Position numbers and translations under genes: made by a program. From DASZTV01 sp036268405 (GTDB lineage Bacteria > Actinomycetota > Actinomycetes > JAFAQI01), in the NCBI GenBank assembly GCA_036268405.1, contig DATAUF010000053.1:1-64000 (forward strand): a stretch of 64,000 nucleotides of DNA, given 5' to 3'. A model generated the notes under the pieces. It was not told the origin of the DNA. It did not search any database and worked only from the letters and a program-made list of their open reading frames with translations. Of this stretch, positions 26,182 to 34,573 are shown piece after piece. How positions within the stretch are numbered: position 1 is the first letter of the stretch; each line of letters opens with the position of its first letter.

Positions 26182-26570
26182 GCCCACAGCAGGACCAGAC
26201 GGTGCGCGCATTGCTCGATGCCATCGTCGCCAAGGACATGAGAGCGGCGGCCGAGGTCTTTGCGCCTGACGCGAGCTATCACGTCCGCGCCTGGGAAGAC
26301 CCGGTGATCGGGACGGCCGCGATCACCGCTGAGTTCGAGCGCCAGGGTGGGATCTTCGCCGACTTCTCCTACGAGATCCTCACGGCGGTCTCGACGGACA
26401 CCATGGTGTTCATGGAGCGCATCGACAGCATGCGGATCGCCGGCAAGCCGGTGTCTTTGCACTGGGCGAGCGTCGTCGAGCTCGACCGCGAGGGCAGGAT
26501 CACCGTGATGCGCGACTACTACGACACCGTCGAGCTACAGAACCAGCTCGCGACTACCTCAGCCGATTGA
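26178..26570 (+). CDS. NTF2-like (SnoaL-type) protein
   Basis: The 130-residue protein starts at ATG 26178, overlapping the binding-protein stop by ATGA. The pattern L-L-D-A-I-V-A-K-D, F-A-P-D-A-S-Y-H-V, I-G-T-A-A-I, H-W-A-S-V-V-E-L-D-R-E-G-R-I and M-R-D-Y-Y-D is that of the small alpha+beta-barrel (NTF2/SnoaL) fold used by ketosteroid isomerase, limonene-epoxide hydrolase and polyketide cyclases. A role in isomerising or hydrating the imported substrate is possible but not shown. Catalytic residues cannot be assigned from sequence alone. Its 3' end overlaps the convergent phosphotransferase gene by 17 bases. Confidence 0.75.
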   Translation: MSPQQDQTVRALLDAIVAKDMRAAAEVFAPDASYHVRAWEDPVIGTAAITAEFERQGGIFADFSYEILTAVSTDTMVFMERIDSMRIAGKPVSLHWASVVELDREGRITVMRDYYDTVELQNQLATTSAD

Positions 26571-27603
26571 TCGACGCCTCGGTCATCCCAACGATCCGGT
26601 TGGGGTAGCCCGTCGAGTCTGCCAAGGAGATCGAGCCGCTTTTCACCGCGTTGTCGGCGATCACGCTGGTGATGAGCATGATCCCGACGTCCGCGAGCAG
26701 CTCGTAGTAGTCGATGTCCGCGATCGACCCGCCGCCGAGCTCGGCATAGCGCCGGATCGTGCCGGCACGATCGGCGATGCCTTCGAGCCGCAACGCACCG
26801 CGCGCTTCGCAGAGCAGGTTCTCGAACATCAGCCACCACCCGAGGTCCACGGCGGGAGGCCCGGTCGTCGCTGCCTCCCAATCCAGCATCGCCGCCACGG
26901 TGAGGTCGCCGCCGAACACGATGTTGCCCATCCGTGCATCGCCCCAGATCACCACCTCGGCGTCATCGGCGGGCACCAGGTCGCCGACCAGCTCGAGCGC
27001 TGTTGCCAGCACGTCACCGCCGTATCGCCGGCCCGGCTCGCAGGCGTCGTACCAGCGCCGCAGCATCGCGACGTTGCGCGCGAGCGCTGTCCCCTCCCCC
27101 GGCTCGACGAGGAACTCCAGACCGTCGCGCCAGTCGACGCGGTGAAGCGCGACCATGGCGGACAGGCCGTTGTCGTAGAGCTCCGTGCGGCGAGCGGGGT
27201 CGAGATCCACCGTCCATCCGCGCGAGTGCCAGCTCGGTACATCGACAGGAACCCGGCCGTCGACGCGATCCATCACGTAGAACGCGGCTCCGAGCGTTGA
27301 CGGGTCGGGCTCGACGAAGCGAACGTGCGGGACGACAACGCCTTCGAACCGCGACAGCTCCTGCATCGTGCGGGCCTGCCGAACAGCGTCGGCAGCGAGG
27401 TAGACCTGATGGTCGGACGACTGCATCCGCAGAACCAGGTCGTGGGTATGGGACTCCCCCTCGGCATCGCGCCACGACGCAGCGAAGAGCACGGTCTCAC
27501 CGGAGAAGCCGGCGCTTGGCGCCGACAGGACGCCGAGCCACACCTCGCGGCAACCGTCCGCGCGAAGTCGATCGGTGATCCACCGGGCGATCTCGTCGCG
27601 CAT
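26554..27603 (-). CDS. aminoglycoside-phosphotransferase-like kinase
   Basis: The 349-residue protein has the APH/choline-kinase fold: V-V-I-W-G-D-A-R-M-G-N (catalytic Asp and Asn) and A-M-L-D-W-E-A-A-T-T-G-P (metal-binding Asp), with N-terminal G-F-S-G-E-T-V-L-F for the nucleotide loop. These proteins occur often in fatty-acid and steroid catabolic clusters next to acyl-CoA dehydrogenases (the ACAD10/11 N-terminal relatives phosphorylate hydroxyacyl-CoAs), so a role on a hydroxylated CoA ester is plausible. ATG 27603 is used; the frame is open upstream. It starts 32 bases from the divergent oxidoreductase gene. True antibiotic resistance is unlikely. Confidence 0.8.
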   Translation of the reverse strand: MRDEIARWITDRLRADGCREVWLGVLSAPSAGFSGETVLFAASWRDAEGESHTHDLVLRMQSSDHQVYLAADAVRQARTMQELSRFEGVVVPHVRFVEPDPSTLGAAFYVMDRVDGRVPVDVPSWHSRGWTVDLDPARRTELYDNGLSAMVALHRVDWRDGLEFLVEPGEGTALARNVAMLRRWYDACEPGRRYGGDVLATALELVGDLVPADDAEVVIWGDARMGNIVFGGDLTVAAMLDWEAATTGPPAVDLGWWLMFENLLCEARGALRLEGIADRAGTIRRYAELGGGSIADIDYYELLADVGIMLITSVIADNAVKSGSISLADSTGYPNRIVGMTEASINRLR

Positions 27604-27635
27604 GTCGAGCAGCACGGCCGCCCTATCGTTTCCGG

Positions 27636-28709
27636 ATGCGAACGGATGAGAACGGCACGCAGCTCGACGTCCGCCGGCTCGGTGCATACGTACTGCCGGG
27701 GCGCGTGCGGGACCCGCGGCCCGTCATCGCCCAGGCGCAGTCCGCCGAGGCGCTCGGCATGGGAACCGTCTGGCTCTCCGAGCGCTGGGGCACCAAGGAT
27801 CTCGGCGTCATCGCCGGGGCGCTGAGCCAGACGACGTCATCCGTACGAATCGCGTCGGGCATCACGCAGTTCCTGATTCGACAGCCCGGAGTGCTGGCGT
27901 CGATGGCGATGACGGCACAGGCTCTGACCGGCGGCCGGATGGTGCTCGGCTTCGGCCGTTCGGTCGCCGCCCTGTATCGCGCGGCCGGGCTACCTGCCAT
28001 GACCGGCGAGATCCTGATCGACTCCGCGGACATGCTGCGCCGCCTGTGCCGGGGCGAGAAGGTCTCCTACGACGGGCCCGCCGGCACGTTCCCGTCGCTG
28101 CGCCTGGCCGACCTTCCTGACGCGCCGGTGCCACCACTGGTCCTCGCCGCGATCGGACCGAAGACGCTCGAGCTCGCCGGCGCGCACTTCGACGGCGTCC
28201 TGCTCCACCCGTTCCTCACCCCCGACGCGGTCGGACGTTCCGCCCGGATCGCGCGGCAGGCCGCCGAGGCGGCGGGCCGCGATCCCAGCGACCTCACCGT
28301 CTACGCCACCGTGGTCACTGCATCGGGCTTGCCTGCCGAGGAAGAAGCCGCGGTCGTCGGAGGCCGAGCCGTCACGTACTTCCAGATCCCCGGCTTCGGC
28401 GAGCAGCTTGTCCAGATCAACGGCTGGGACACCGAACCGCTCCGGCGGCTGCGTGAGCACCCCCAGCTCTCGGGCATCCGCGGCGCGGCCGACTCGGTGC
28501 GGACGCGCGACCAGCTGACCGAAGCCGCCGATGCCCTGCCGCGGGAGTGGCTGGCCGCCGCGTCCGCCGTCGGGAGTCCGCAGGACTGCGCGCGAAGGCT
28601 CGGCGAGTTCGTTCACGCCGGCGCGGACGAGCTCGTGCTGCATGGCAGCACCCCTGACCAGCTCGGCGACGTCGTGCGCGCTACCTCCGATGGCGATCCC
28701 CGAAGGTGA
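27636..28709 (+). CDS. LLM-class F420-dependent oxidoreductase
   Basis: The 357-residue protein is a luciferase-like TIM-barrel enzyme: L-G-A-Y-V-L-P-G near residue 15, V-W-L-S-E-R-W, A-S-G-I-T-Q-F, L-G-F-G-R-S and the cofactor-binding region V-L-A-A-I-G-P-K-T-L-E-L-A-G. This subfamily (TIGR03857-like) uses deazaflavin F420 in actinobacteria; a few relatives use FMN. It probably reduces or oxidises a ring or side-chain bond of the substrate. It is the only rightward gene between two leftward ones, and its last 29 bases overlap the end of the convergent NTF2 gene. Confidence 0.87.
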   Translation: MRTDENGTQLDVRRLGAYVLPGRVRDPRPVIAQAQSAEALGMGTVWLSERWGTKDLGVIAGALSQTTSSVRIASGITQFLIRQPGVLASMAMTAQALTGGRMVLGFGRSVAALYRAAGLPAMTGEILIDSADMLRRLCRGEKVSYDGPAGTFPSLRLADLPDAPVPPLVLAAIGPKTLELAGAHFDGVLLHPFLTPDAVGRSARIARQAAEAAGRDPSDLTVYATVVTASGLPAEEEAAVVGGRAVTYFQIPGFGEQLVQINGWDTEPLRRLREHPQLSGIRGAADSVRTRDQLTEAADALPREWLAAASAVGSPQDCARRLGEFVHAGADELVLHGSTPDQLGDVVRATSDGDPRR

Positions 28710-29268
28710 TGTCGGCGAGGCGGGCGATCCCGGGAATGTCACGCCCGACCCACGACGGCTTCGCGACATGGCCAGCAGGCGGCCGCGCCCAGTCGACCCA
28801 GTCACCCCAGTCGGCACGCGACAGCGGGTCGGCCTCGGGAAACTTCGAGAGTGCGGCGACCCAGTCGGTGCCGAGCAGGCGCATCTCGCGGGTCGTCCAC
28901 CAGTCGTCCTCCGACGCCCACTTGCCGTTGCCTGCGTACTGGATCACCTGAAGCGACGGACACTCGAACGGCGAACCGCCGGACTCGGGGTTGTCGGCGC
29001 GGTTGATCACCTTGTAGACGACCTGCGAGCCGTCGATGTTGTACCAAATCAGCGGTGAGTACACGAAGGACGCGTACGACATCGTTCCTTCGAGGAACCG
29101 CTGGATCTCGGCCGGTCCGTGGAACGTCCCCCAGTAGTGGTCGTTGTAGGTGGCGCCGTCGGTGAACAGCTGCGACCAGGCGATCCAGTCCTCGAGCACC
29201 GGCCCCGTCATGAAGTAGTGACGGAAGGCCTGCTCCACTTCTTCGCGGGGATACGTCGGTTCACTCAT
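28681..29268 (-). CDS. NTF2-like (SnoaL-type) protein, 195 aa
   Basis: The 195-residue protein has an NTF2-like N-terminal half (Y-P-R-E-E-V-E-Q-A-F-R-H-Y, W-S-Q-L-F-T-D-G-A-T-Y-N-D-H-Y-W-G-T-F-H-G-P-A-E-I-Q-R-F) and an unusual C-terminal extension of about 60 residues rich in Trp and Asp (W-G-D-W-V-D-W-A-R-P-P). ATG 29268 is used and shares a TGATG overlap with the flavin reductase stop, so the pair is co-translated. The extension may interact with the flavin reductase or with a monooxygenase. Function unknown. Confidence 0.7.
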   Translation of the reverse strand: MSEPTYPREEVEQAFRHYFMTGPVLEDWIAWSQLFTDGATYNDHYWGTFHGPAEIQRFLEGTMSYASFVYSPLIWYNIDGSQVVYKVINRADNPESGGSPFECPSLQVIQYAGNGKWASEDDWWTTREMRLLGTDWVAALSKFPEADPLSRADWGDWVDWARPPAGHVAKPSWVGRDIPGIARLADITFGDRHRR

Positions 29269-29846
29269 CAGGCCTCCAGCCCTCGGCGCTGCCGCGCATC
29301 GGCGGCCTGCGGTGCGTGATTTCGTTCGTACTTCTCGAGCCACTCCGATGGCAGCGCCTTCCACGCATCGCCGACGTTGAGCCGATGACCGTCACGCAGT
29401 CGCTCTGCGGCGACGACATCGGCGAGGAAGACGGTGTTCTCGTCGCAGTCCATCGAGTTGACGACCCGGCCTTCGACATAGGCGAGTGCGTCAATGAGGA
29501 TTGGCGACCCGGTCACGCCGTCCTTGGTGGCGAGCGTCGACAGCTTGTCGCCGTCGCGCCCCGACGACGCGCCGAGTGCCATGACGATCGACAGCGACGC
29601 GTCGAGCGCTTCAGGCGGGTCGGCGGCAAGCAGATGCATCGCGAACACGCCCGAGCTCATCACCAGGTCGTGCGTGAGGTTGTACTTCGACAGCCCGATC
29701 ATCGCGCGGGGAGCGTCCGCGACGATGCTGCCAGATCCCCCGGACAAAGCGATCAGCCCGTTGGCCGTGTCACCGGAGCGCGTCGTGACCGCAAGCGGAT
29801 ACATCCGCAGACCGCCGAGGGTGAATGCCGCGGCGTCGAGATCCAT
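29268..29846 (-). CDS. flavin reductase (FMN-binding split barrel)
   Basis: The 192-residue protein fits the flavin reductase-like family: N-G-L-I-A-L-S-G-G-S in the early beta barrel, P-R-A-M-I-G-L-S-K-Y-N-L-T-H-D, F-A-M-H-L-L and A-L-A-Y-V-E-G-R-V-V, with D-C-D-E-N-T-V-F-L-A-D-V-V. It could provide reduced flavin to a monooxygenase. No two-component flavin monooxygenase partner is in the window, so the supplier role is uncertain; an F420- or FMN-binding protein of the same fold is an alternative. ATG 29846 begins a leader-poor start. Followed by the NTF2-like gene with TGATG overlap. Confidence 0.75.
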   Translation of the reverse strand: MDLDAAAFTLGGLRMYPLAVTTRSGDTANGLIALSGGSGSIVADAPRAMIGLSKYNLTHDLVMSSGVFAMHLLAADPPEALDASLSIVMALGASSGRDGDKLSTLATKDGVTGSPILIDALAYVEGRVVNSMDCDENTVFLADVVAAERLRDGHRLNVGDAWKALPSEWLEKYERNHAPQAADARQRRGLEA

Positions 29847-29913
29847 CGGGCGACCGTAAACGCAAGCGTCAGATCGCGTCAACGACGGCCGAACCGACCG
29901 CCGTGCGCTCCGA

Positions 29914-30735
29914 TCACCCGGAGAGGCCGGTCGACGAAAGGGCGAGCGCCTCCGCGAGCCGCACCGGTGGCCGCGCATCTTGGGGGTCGTATCTCGGCCC
30001 GAGGAGCTTGGGGAGGAACTGCAGCGGCCGGCCGAACGCGTCGCCCTTCGGAGGGCGTCGCGCACGGCGATCGACGGGGGCGCCGGCGGCCGCGGCGTCC
30101 GACTCGATCAGATACGTGTGCAGGCTTCGTACCCTCTGCCCGATGTGTCGGGCGGCGTGGAACAGACCGGCCAACCTCATCCGGTAGAACCGCAGCCTGC
30201 GCTGGCCGTAGAGCGCCTTGAGCACTCGGAACGCCACGGTTCGATGCTCGTACTCCTCGGCGAGATGCCATCTCCAGAGCGCAATCGGCCGGGGATCGGC
30301 ATCGGGCAGCGATGTCTCGAGCCCGCCGTCGACCCAGACGTTGGCGATCGCCAGCCCCATCGACTCGAAGCCTTCGCAGTACCCGAGCAACCAGCCGAGT
30401 GGCTTGGTCTCGAGGAAGGCGTCGTACTCCCGCGCAAATGCCCGCTCATGGTCGGCCATGCCCGGATAGCCGCCGTCACGAATCCACCCGTTCAACGCGA
30501 CGTGGAACTTGAAGTGCTGGGCTTCCTGTCGCTGGAACACGTCGAGGTCGCTCAGCAGCTCCGCGTCGGCAACCGGGTCGAGCAGCGGTCGTGCCCGCTG
30601 CATCACCTTGATCAGGAAGGGCTCGACGTAGGCCGGAATGATGCCGATCGCGTTGACCCAGTGAACCAACGGCGCGTCACTCGCCCAGACCGGGTCAACG
30701 CCGACAAAGTCGAATGCCGGGTGACGGACCTTCAC
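29914..30735 (-). CDS. ferritin-like metal-dependent hydrolase family protein (PF10118 type)
   Basis: The 273-residue protein shows four-helix carboxylate motifs: F-Q-R-Q-E-A-Q-H-F-K-F-H at about 70, E-G-F-E-S-M-G at about 120 and L-A-E-E-Y-E-H-R-T-V-A-F at about 160. E-x-x-H pairs in a helical bundle imply a di-iron or di-metal centre as in the predicted metal-dependent hydrolase family; some members are thought to be oxidative. GTG 30735 follows GGAGG by 7 bases. It lies with a flavin reductase and two NTF2-like genes in the same direction, so an oxygenase-like role is possible. An inverted repeat lies in the promoter just upstream. Family reactions are unproven. Confidence 0.7.
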   Translation of the reverse strand: MKVRHPAFDFVGVDPVWASDAPLVHWVNAIGIIPAYVEPFLIKVMQRARPLLDPVADAELLSDLDVFQRQEAQHFKFHVALNGWIRDGGYPGMADHERAFAREYDAFLETKPLGWLLGYCEGFESMGLAIANVWVDGGLETSLPDADPRPIALWRWHLAEEYEHRTVAFRVLKALYGQRRLRFYRMRLAGLFHAARHIGQRVRSLHTYLIESDAAAAGAPVDRRARRPPKGDAFGRPLQFLPKLLGPRYDPQDARPPVRLAEALALSSTGLSG

Positions 30736-30761
30736 GGGATGCCTCCGTGGCGGTGAACAGC

Positions 30762-30776
30762 GTTGACAATATCAAC
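30762..30776. promoter_or_regulatory. inverted repeat GTTGA-N5-TCAAC, candidate operator
   Basis: Half-sites GTTGA (30762-30766) and TCAAC (30772-30776) are exact reverse complements around the 5 bases CAATA. The site is 27 bases upstream of the GTG at 30735, in a 50-base gap, where a promoter for the leftward ferritin-like gene must lie. Five-base arms are short, so chance is possible, but the position fits an operator. Confidence 0.35.
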
Positions 30777-30785
30777 TCGGACCAC

Positions 30786-31346
30786 CTAACCACCGTCCGC
30801 CGTGGCTGGGCCCGCCGTCCCTCGCTGCGCAAGTGCCCGCACGCCGAAGCCTCCGTCGATCGCGCCCTCCATCCACTCCCGGCGCCGGCTGATCCGCCAC
30901 CGGCCGTCGACGCGGCGGTACTCGTCGTCATAGCGGCCCCAGTGGTCGAGACCGTGCTGCATGAGCACGAAGTAGTAGAGGCTGGCCTGAGCCTGCGTCT
31001 CGGACACGACGCGGATCGCGACCGTCGAGGTGAAGTGGCGCAGGACCGGACCACCTCGCGGCACGCCTGCTGCCTTGGCATATGCGACGAAGCTGCGCCC
31101 GGCGTCCCTCATCACCTCGGCGATCGCGTCCCTGCCCTGGGTGGCGACTCCTTCGATCTCCATGACCGCGTCGTCGGTGAACACGTCGAGCATCTCCGCC
31201 ATCCGGCCCGCGTCGCCATGCGCGTTGTATCCCGCGATGCACTCCCGGATCTCCTCGCGGGCCACCAGCTCCCAGATCTCCATGGCGCGGAGTATGCCCG
31301 GGAGCCGGCTCGACGTCCGCACGGCACCCTCGACCGAATCTGACAT
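30786..31346 (-). CDS. NTF2-like (SnoaL-type) protein, copy 3
   Basis: The protein has 186 residues from ATG 31346 or 165 from ATG 31283 (MEIWELV). The conserved core begins at about E-E-I-R-E-C-I-A-G-Y-N-A-H-G-D and continues with F-T-D-D-A-V-M-E-I-E-G, G-R-D-A-I-A-E-V and H-F-T-S-T-V-A-I, then L-Y-Y-F-V-L-M and W-R-I-S-R-R-R-E-W. This is typical for SnoaL_4-type proteins related to dehydratases and ketosteroid isomerase. It is divergent from the P450 operon at 31366, with 19 bases between start codons if 31346 is used. The shorter form leaves more room for promoters. Activity unknown. Confidence 0.7.
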   Translation of the reverse strand: MSDSVEGAVRTSSRLPGILRAMEIWELVAREEIRECIAGYNAHGDAGRMAEMLDVFTDDAVMEIEGVATQGRDAIAEVMRDAGRSFVAYAKAAGVPRGGPVLRHFTSTVAIRVVSETQAQASLYYFVLMQHGLDHWGRYDDEYRRVDGRWRISRRREWMEGAIDGGFGVRALAQRGTAGPATADGG

Positions 31347-31359
31347 CTGTGATTACCCT
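31330..31359 (+). promoter_or_regulatory. candidate promoter for the P450-Ltp operon (leaderless)
   Basis: TCGACC (31330-31335) and TACCCT (31354-31359) are separated by 18 bases; the -10-like box ends 6 bases before the GTG at 31366, so transcription would begin at or next to the start codon. TGACA (31341-31345) and TGTCA (31359-31363) also form an inverted repeat across it. Both boxes deviate from consensus, so this is tentative. Confidence 0.25.
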
Positions 31360-31365
31360 GTCAAT

Positions 31366-32598
31366 GTGACGACCACCAGCGGCTGCCCGGTCACACATGG
31401 TTTCGATCCGCTCGACGCCGAGTTTCTGACGAACCCGTTCCCCCAGCTCGCCGACATGCGCGCAGCGGGGCCTGTGCTCCACCACGCCGAGCTCGACTTG
31501 TACTTCGTGACGAGGTACGCCGACATCGAGCAGGTGCTGCTCGATCGCGACACCTATCTCGCGGCGAACGCCTCGTCGCCGGTGTACCCGGTGTGTCCCG
31601 CGGCAGCCGAGATCCTGGCCGGCGGCGTACGCCGAGTCCCCACCCTCACCAACGCGGACCCGCCGCGGCATGCACCGATGCGCACCGCGGTGCTGCGCAA
31701 CATGTCTCCGCGACGGATTCGTTCCCTCGAGCCGGTCCTGCGTGAGCAGACCCAGAAGATCCTCGACGGCTTCAACGGACAGGCGAGCGTCGACCTCGTC
31801 GCAAGCCTGGCGTTCCCGCTACCGGGCTACGCCGGGTTCAGCCTGCTCGGTTTCCCGGAAACCGACTGGGAGCTGCTCAAGAGCTGGTGCACCAAGCGGA
31901 TCCTGCTCACCTACGGCCGGCTCTCCGACGAGGAGCAGGTCGAGGTGGCGCACAACGTCGTGTCGTTCTGGAGCTACGTCGAGAACCACGTCGCCAGCCG
32001 CCGGAGCGACCCTGCCGACGACTTCACCTCCGACCTGCTCGCCTGGTCCGACGAGCACGAGGAAGTGACCTTCAACGACTGCGTGAGCATCGTCTACTCG
32101 ATCGCCCTCGCGGGGCACGACAGCACGACCAATCTGTTCACCGGCGGCCTGCGCTACCTGCTGTCCAACCAAGACCAGTGGAAGATGCTGGTCGCCGACC
32201 CGAACCTGATCGACAACGCGGTCGAGGAGATGCTGCGGTACGACCCGCCGATCCTCGGCTGGCGGCGGATCACGAGCCGCCCGACGACGCTGGCCGGCGT
32301 GGACCTTCCGCAGGGCGCGCAGCTGTTCATGACCTTCGCCTCCGGCCACCACGACGACGCGCACTTCCCCGAGCCTGACCGGTTCGACATCACCCGGGAG
32401 AACGCGCGCACCCACCTGAGCTTCGGCAAGGGAGTACACCTGTGCCTCGGCGCTCCGCTGGCGCGCCTGGAGATGAAGATCGCGCTGGAGCTGTTGACTG
32501 CTCAGTACCCCGATCTGCGCCTGGTCGAGAGCCAGGAGTTCGCGATGGTGCCCAACCTCGTCTTCCGCACGATGCACGAGCTCCTCGCCCTCACATGA
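31366..32598 (+). CDS. cytochrome P450, copy 2
   Basis: The 410-residue P450 starts at GTG 31366. It has the I-helix A-G-H-D-S-T-T, the K-helix E-E-M-L-R-Y-D and the heme loop F-G-K-G-V-H-L-C-L-G-A-P-L-A-R with ligand Cys360. It differs from the P450 at 17666 in length, I-helix (AGHDST versus AGLDTVT) and heme loop, so the two act on different positions or substrates. No ferredoxin follows it; it may borrow the one at 18847. It heads a rightward operon and overlaps the CoA ligase by ATGA at 32595-32598. Confidence 0.93.
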   Translation: MTTTSGCPVTHGFDPLDAEFLTNPFPQLADMRAAGPVLHHAELDLYFVTRYADIEQVLLDRDTYLAANASSPVYPVCPAAAEILAGGVRRVPTLTNADPPRHAPMRTAVLRNMSPRRIRSLEPVLREQTQKILDGFNGQASVDLVASLAFPLPGYAGFSLLGFPETDWELLKSWCTKRILLTYGRLSDEEQVEVAHNVVSFWSYVENHVASRRSDPADDFTSDLLAWSDEHEEVTFNDCVSIVYSIALAGHDSTTNLFTGGLRYLLSNQDQWKMLVADPNLIDNAVEEMLRYDPPILGWRRITSRPTTLAGVDLPQGAQLFMTFASGHHDDAHFPEPDRFDITRENARTHLSFGKGVHLCLGAPLARLEMKIALELLTAQYPDLRLVESQEFAMVPNLVFRTMHELLALT

Positions 32599-34160
32599 AC
32601 CTCGGCCGCCTGCTGACCAACGCGGCGCGCCGGACACCAGACGCGCCGGCCATCACCCAGGGCGACCGCACGACCTCCTACCGTGAGCTCGCCGAGCGCG
32701 TGAACGCCCTCGCCCACGCGTTGCGCCGGCTCGGTGCCACACCCGGCGAGCGTGTCGCCTGCCTGATGCCGAACTCCCTCGAGCTGATCGAGACGATGTT
32801 CGCCTGCTTCACCGCCGGCGTCGGCTGGGTGCCGCTCAACGCGCGGTTCCAGGCGGCGGAGGTCGCCTATCACCTGGCGGACTCCGGCGCGGTCGCGATC
32901 GTCACCAGCACCGCGATGCGCGACGTCGTGGTCGGCGCGGAAGCCGACAACGTCCACGTCGTCGCGGTCGACGACCCGACACGTGCCGAGCCAGAATGGG
33001 TCGGCACGTCGGGCTACGAGGCAGTGCTCGCGGCCGAGCGGGATCGGGAGCCGCTCGAGGTGAGCGTCGACCGCGACACCCTCGCATGGCTGTTCTACAC
33101 ATCAGGCACGACCGGTCGCCCGAAGGGGGCGATGCTGACTCACGGCATCCTCAACTTCGTCGCCACGTCGTGGCTCGCCGACCTCACGCCGATGTCGAGC
33201 CGTGACGTCACGCTGCACGCGGCGCCGCTCACGCACGGCGCGGGATTCCACGCGCTCGCCACGACCGCCCGCGGTGCGCATCACGTGCTCGCGCCGGCCG
33301 GACGCTTCGAACCGGCCGCGATCTTCGACCTCATGGCCGAGCACGAAGTGACGAACACTTGGCTGGTGCCGACCCAGATCGTCATGCTCACCGACGCAAC
33401 CGGCGATCGTCCTGTCGACCTGCCGAACCTCAAACAGATCGTCTACGGCGGCGCGCCGTTCCCGGAGCCGGAGCTCCGTCGAGCGCTCCGGGCATTCGGG
33501 CCGCGCCTGGTGCAGCTCTACGGCCAGGGTGAGACGCCCATGACCGCGACCGTCCTCACTCCCGACGACCACACGGCCGCGCTCGCCGAGCCGGCTCCCT
33601 CCCGGCTGGCGACCGCGGGCTACGCCCGGCCCGGGATGTCCGTCCGGATCGTCGACGAGACCGACAACGAGGTACCGGCGGGCGTCGTCGGCGAGCTCGT
33701 CGTCAGCGGTCCGGCGGTCATGACCGGCTACTGGAACAGACCGGAGGAGACCGCGCAGGCCCTGCGCGGTGGCTGGCTGCACACCGGTGACCTGGGCCGC
33801 CTCGACGAAGACGGCTGCTTGACGCTGCTCGACCGGGTCAAGGACATGATCATCACCGGCGGCTCCAACGTGTACGCCGTCGAGGTCGAGTCCGTCCTGC
33901 TCGACCACCCGGGCGTCAAGGACGTCGCCGTGATCGGCATACCGGACCGCACGTGGGGTGAACAGGTGGTTGCCGTGGTCGTGACCGATGCGGACGATCC
34001 CGTGGTCAAGGCCCAGCTCGAGGAGCTCTGTGGCACCTCGCTCGCGACGTACAAGCACCCTCGCCGCTACTGGTTCATCGACATCCTGCCGCGCAACGCC
34101 TACGGCAAGGTGCTCAAGCGGGAGCTGCGAACGATGGTCGCCGACGGGAGAGCCGGATGA
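32595..34160 (+). CDS. AMP-dependent acyl-CoA ligase, copy 1
   Basis: The 521-residue protein is a member of the ANL superfamily. The phosphate loop is Y-T-S-G-T-T-G-R-P-K-G (about 168), A5 is Y-G-Q-G-E-T-P, A7-A8 is T-G-D-L-G-R-L-D-E-D-G then V-K-D-M-I-I-T-G-G-S-N-V-Y, and the A10 Lys is in R-N-A-Y-G-K-V-L-K. All motifs are intact, so it should convert a carboxylic acid to acyl-AMP and then acyl-CoA. It sits between a P450 and a DUF35/Ltp pair, so it probably activates the P450-oxidised side-chain acid. Its stop overlaps the DUF35 start by ATGA. Confidence 0.93.
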   Translation: MNLGRLLTNAARRTPDAPAITQGDRTTSYRELAERVNALAHALRRLGATPGERVACLMPNSLELIETMFACFTAGVGWVPLNARFQAAEVAYHLADSGAVAIVTSTAMRDVVVGAEADNVHVVAVDDPTRAEPEWVGTSGYEAVLAAERDREPLEVSVDRDTLAWLFYTSGTTGRPKGAMLTHGILNFVATSWLADLTPMSSRDVTLHAAPLTHGAGFHALATTARGAHHVLAPAGRFEPAAIFDLMAEHEVTNTWLVPTQIVMLTDATGDRPVDLPNLKQIVYGGAPFPEPELRRALRAFGPRLVQLYGQGETPMTATVLTPDDHTAALAEPAPSRLATAGYARPGMSVRIVDETDNEVPAGVVGELVVSGPAVMTGYWNRPEETAQALRGGWLHTGDLGRLDEDGCLTLLDRVKDMIITGGSNVYAVEVESVLLDHPGVKDVAVIGIPDRTWGEQVVAVVVTDADDPVVKAQLEELCGTSLATYKHPRRYWFIDILPRNAYGKVLKRELRTMVADGRAG

Positions 34161-34573
34161 CAGCGCCACGGCCGCGCAGCGACCTCCCGACGATCGAGGC
34201 CGAGACGGCGCCGTTCTGGCAGGCCGCGGCGGAAGGTCGCTTCTTGATTCGGCGGTGTTCGGACTGTGGTCGCGCACACCACTATCCGAGACCGTTCTGC
34301 CCGTTCTGCTGGAGCGCCAACGTGCCGTGGCAGGACGCCAGCGGGCGGGCAACGCTGTACACGTACTCCACCGTCTATCTGAACGATCTGCCTCCGTTCG
34401 ACGAGCAGCTGCCGTACGTCGCGGCCGTCGTGGATCTCGAAGAGGGACCGCGGGTCATGACCCGCATCGTCAACGCCACTGCCGAGGAGCTGAGCATCGG
34501 AATGCCGTTAGAAGTCACGTTCCAGCCGCTGAACGACGACATCGTGGCGCCGTACTTCCGGCCGGTCCGTTGA
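34157..34573 (+). CDS. DUF35 Zn-ribbon/OB-fold protein, copy 2
   Basis: The 138-residue protein has a Zn ribbon C-S-D-C ... C-P-F-C (about residues 34-52) and an OB fold with A-S-G-R-A-T-L-Y-T-Y. It overlaps the ligase by ATGA and the next gene by TTGA. In the other two loci of this window DUF35 is directly next to its Ltp; here an alpha/beta hydrolase gene lies between the two. It should help bind the CoA ester in the Ltp complex. Confidence 0.88.
   Translation: MTAPRPRSDLPTIEAETAPFWQAAAEGRFLIRRCSDCGRAHHYPRPFCPFCWSANVPWQDASGRATLYTYSTVYLNDLPPFDEQLPYVAAVVDLEEGPRVMTRIVNATAEELSIGMPLEVTFQPLNDDIVAPYFRPVR

Noticed and set aside
26554..27603. Antibiotic resistance by an aminoglycoside phosphotransferase
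   Set aside because: Only the general fold matches; the neighbours and the G-D-A-R-M-G-N variant fit the catabolic ACAD10/11-like group better.
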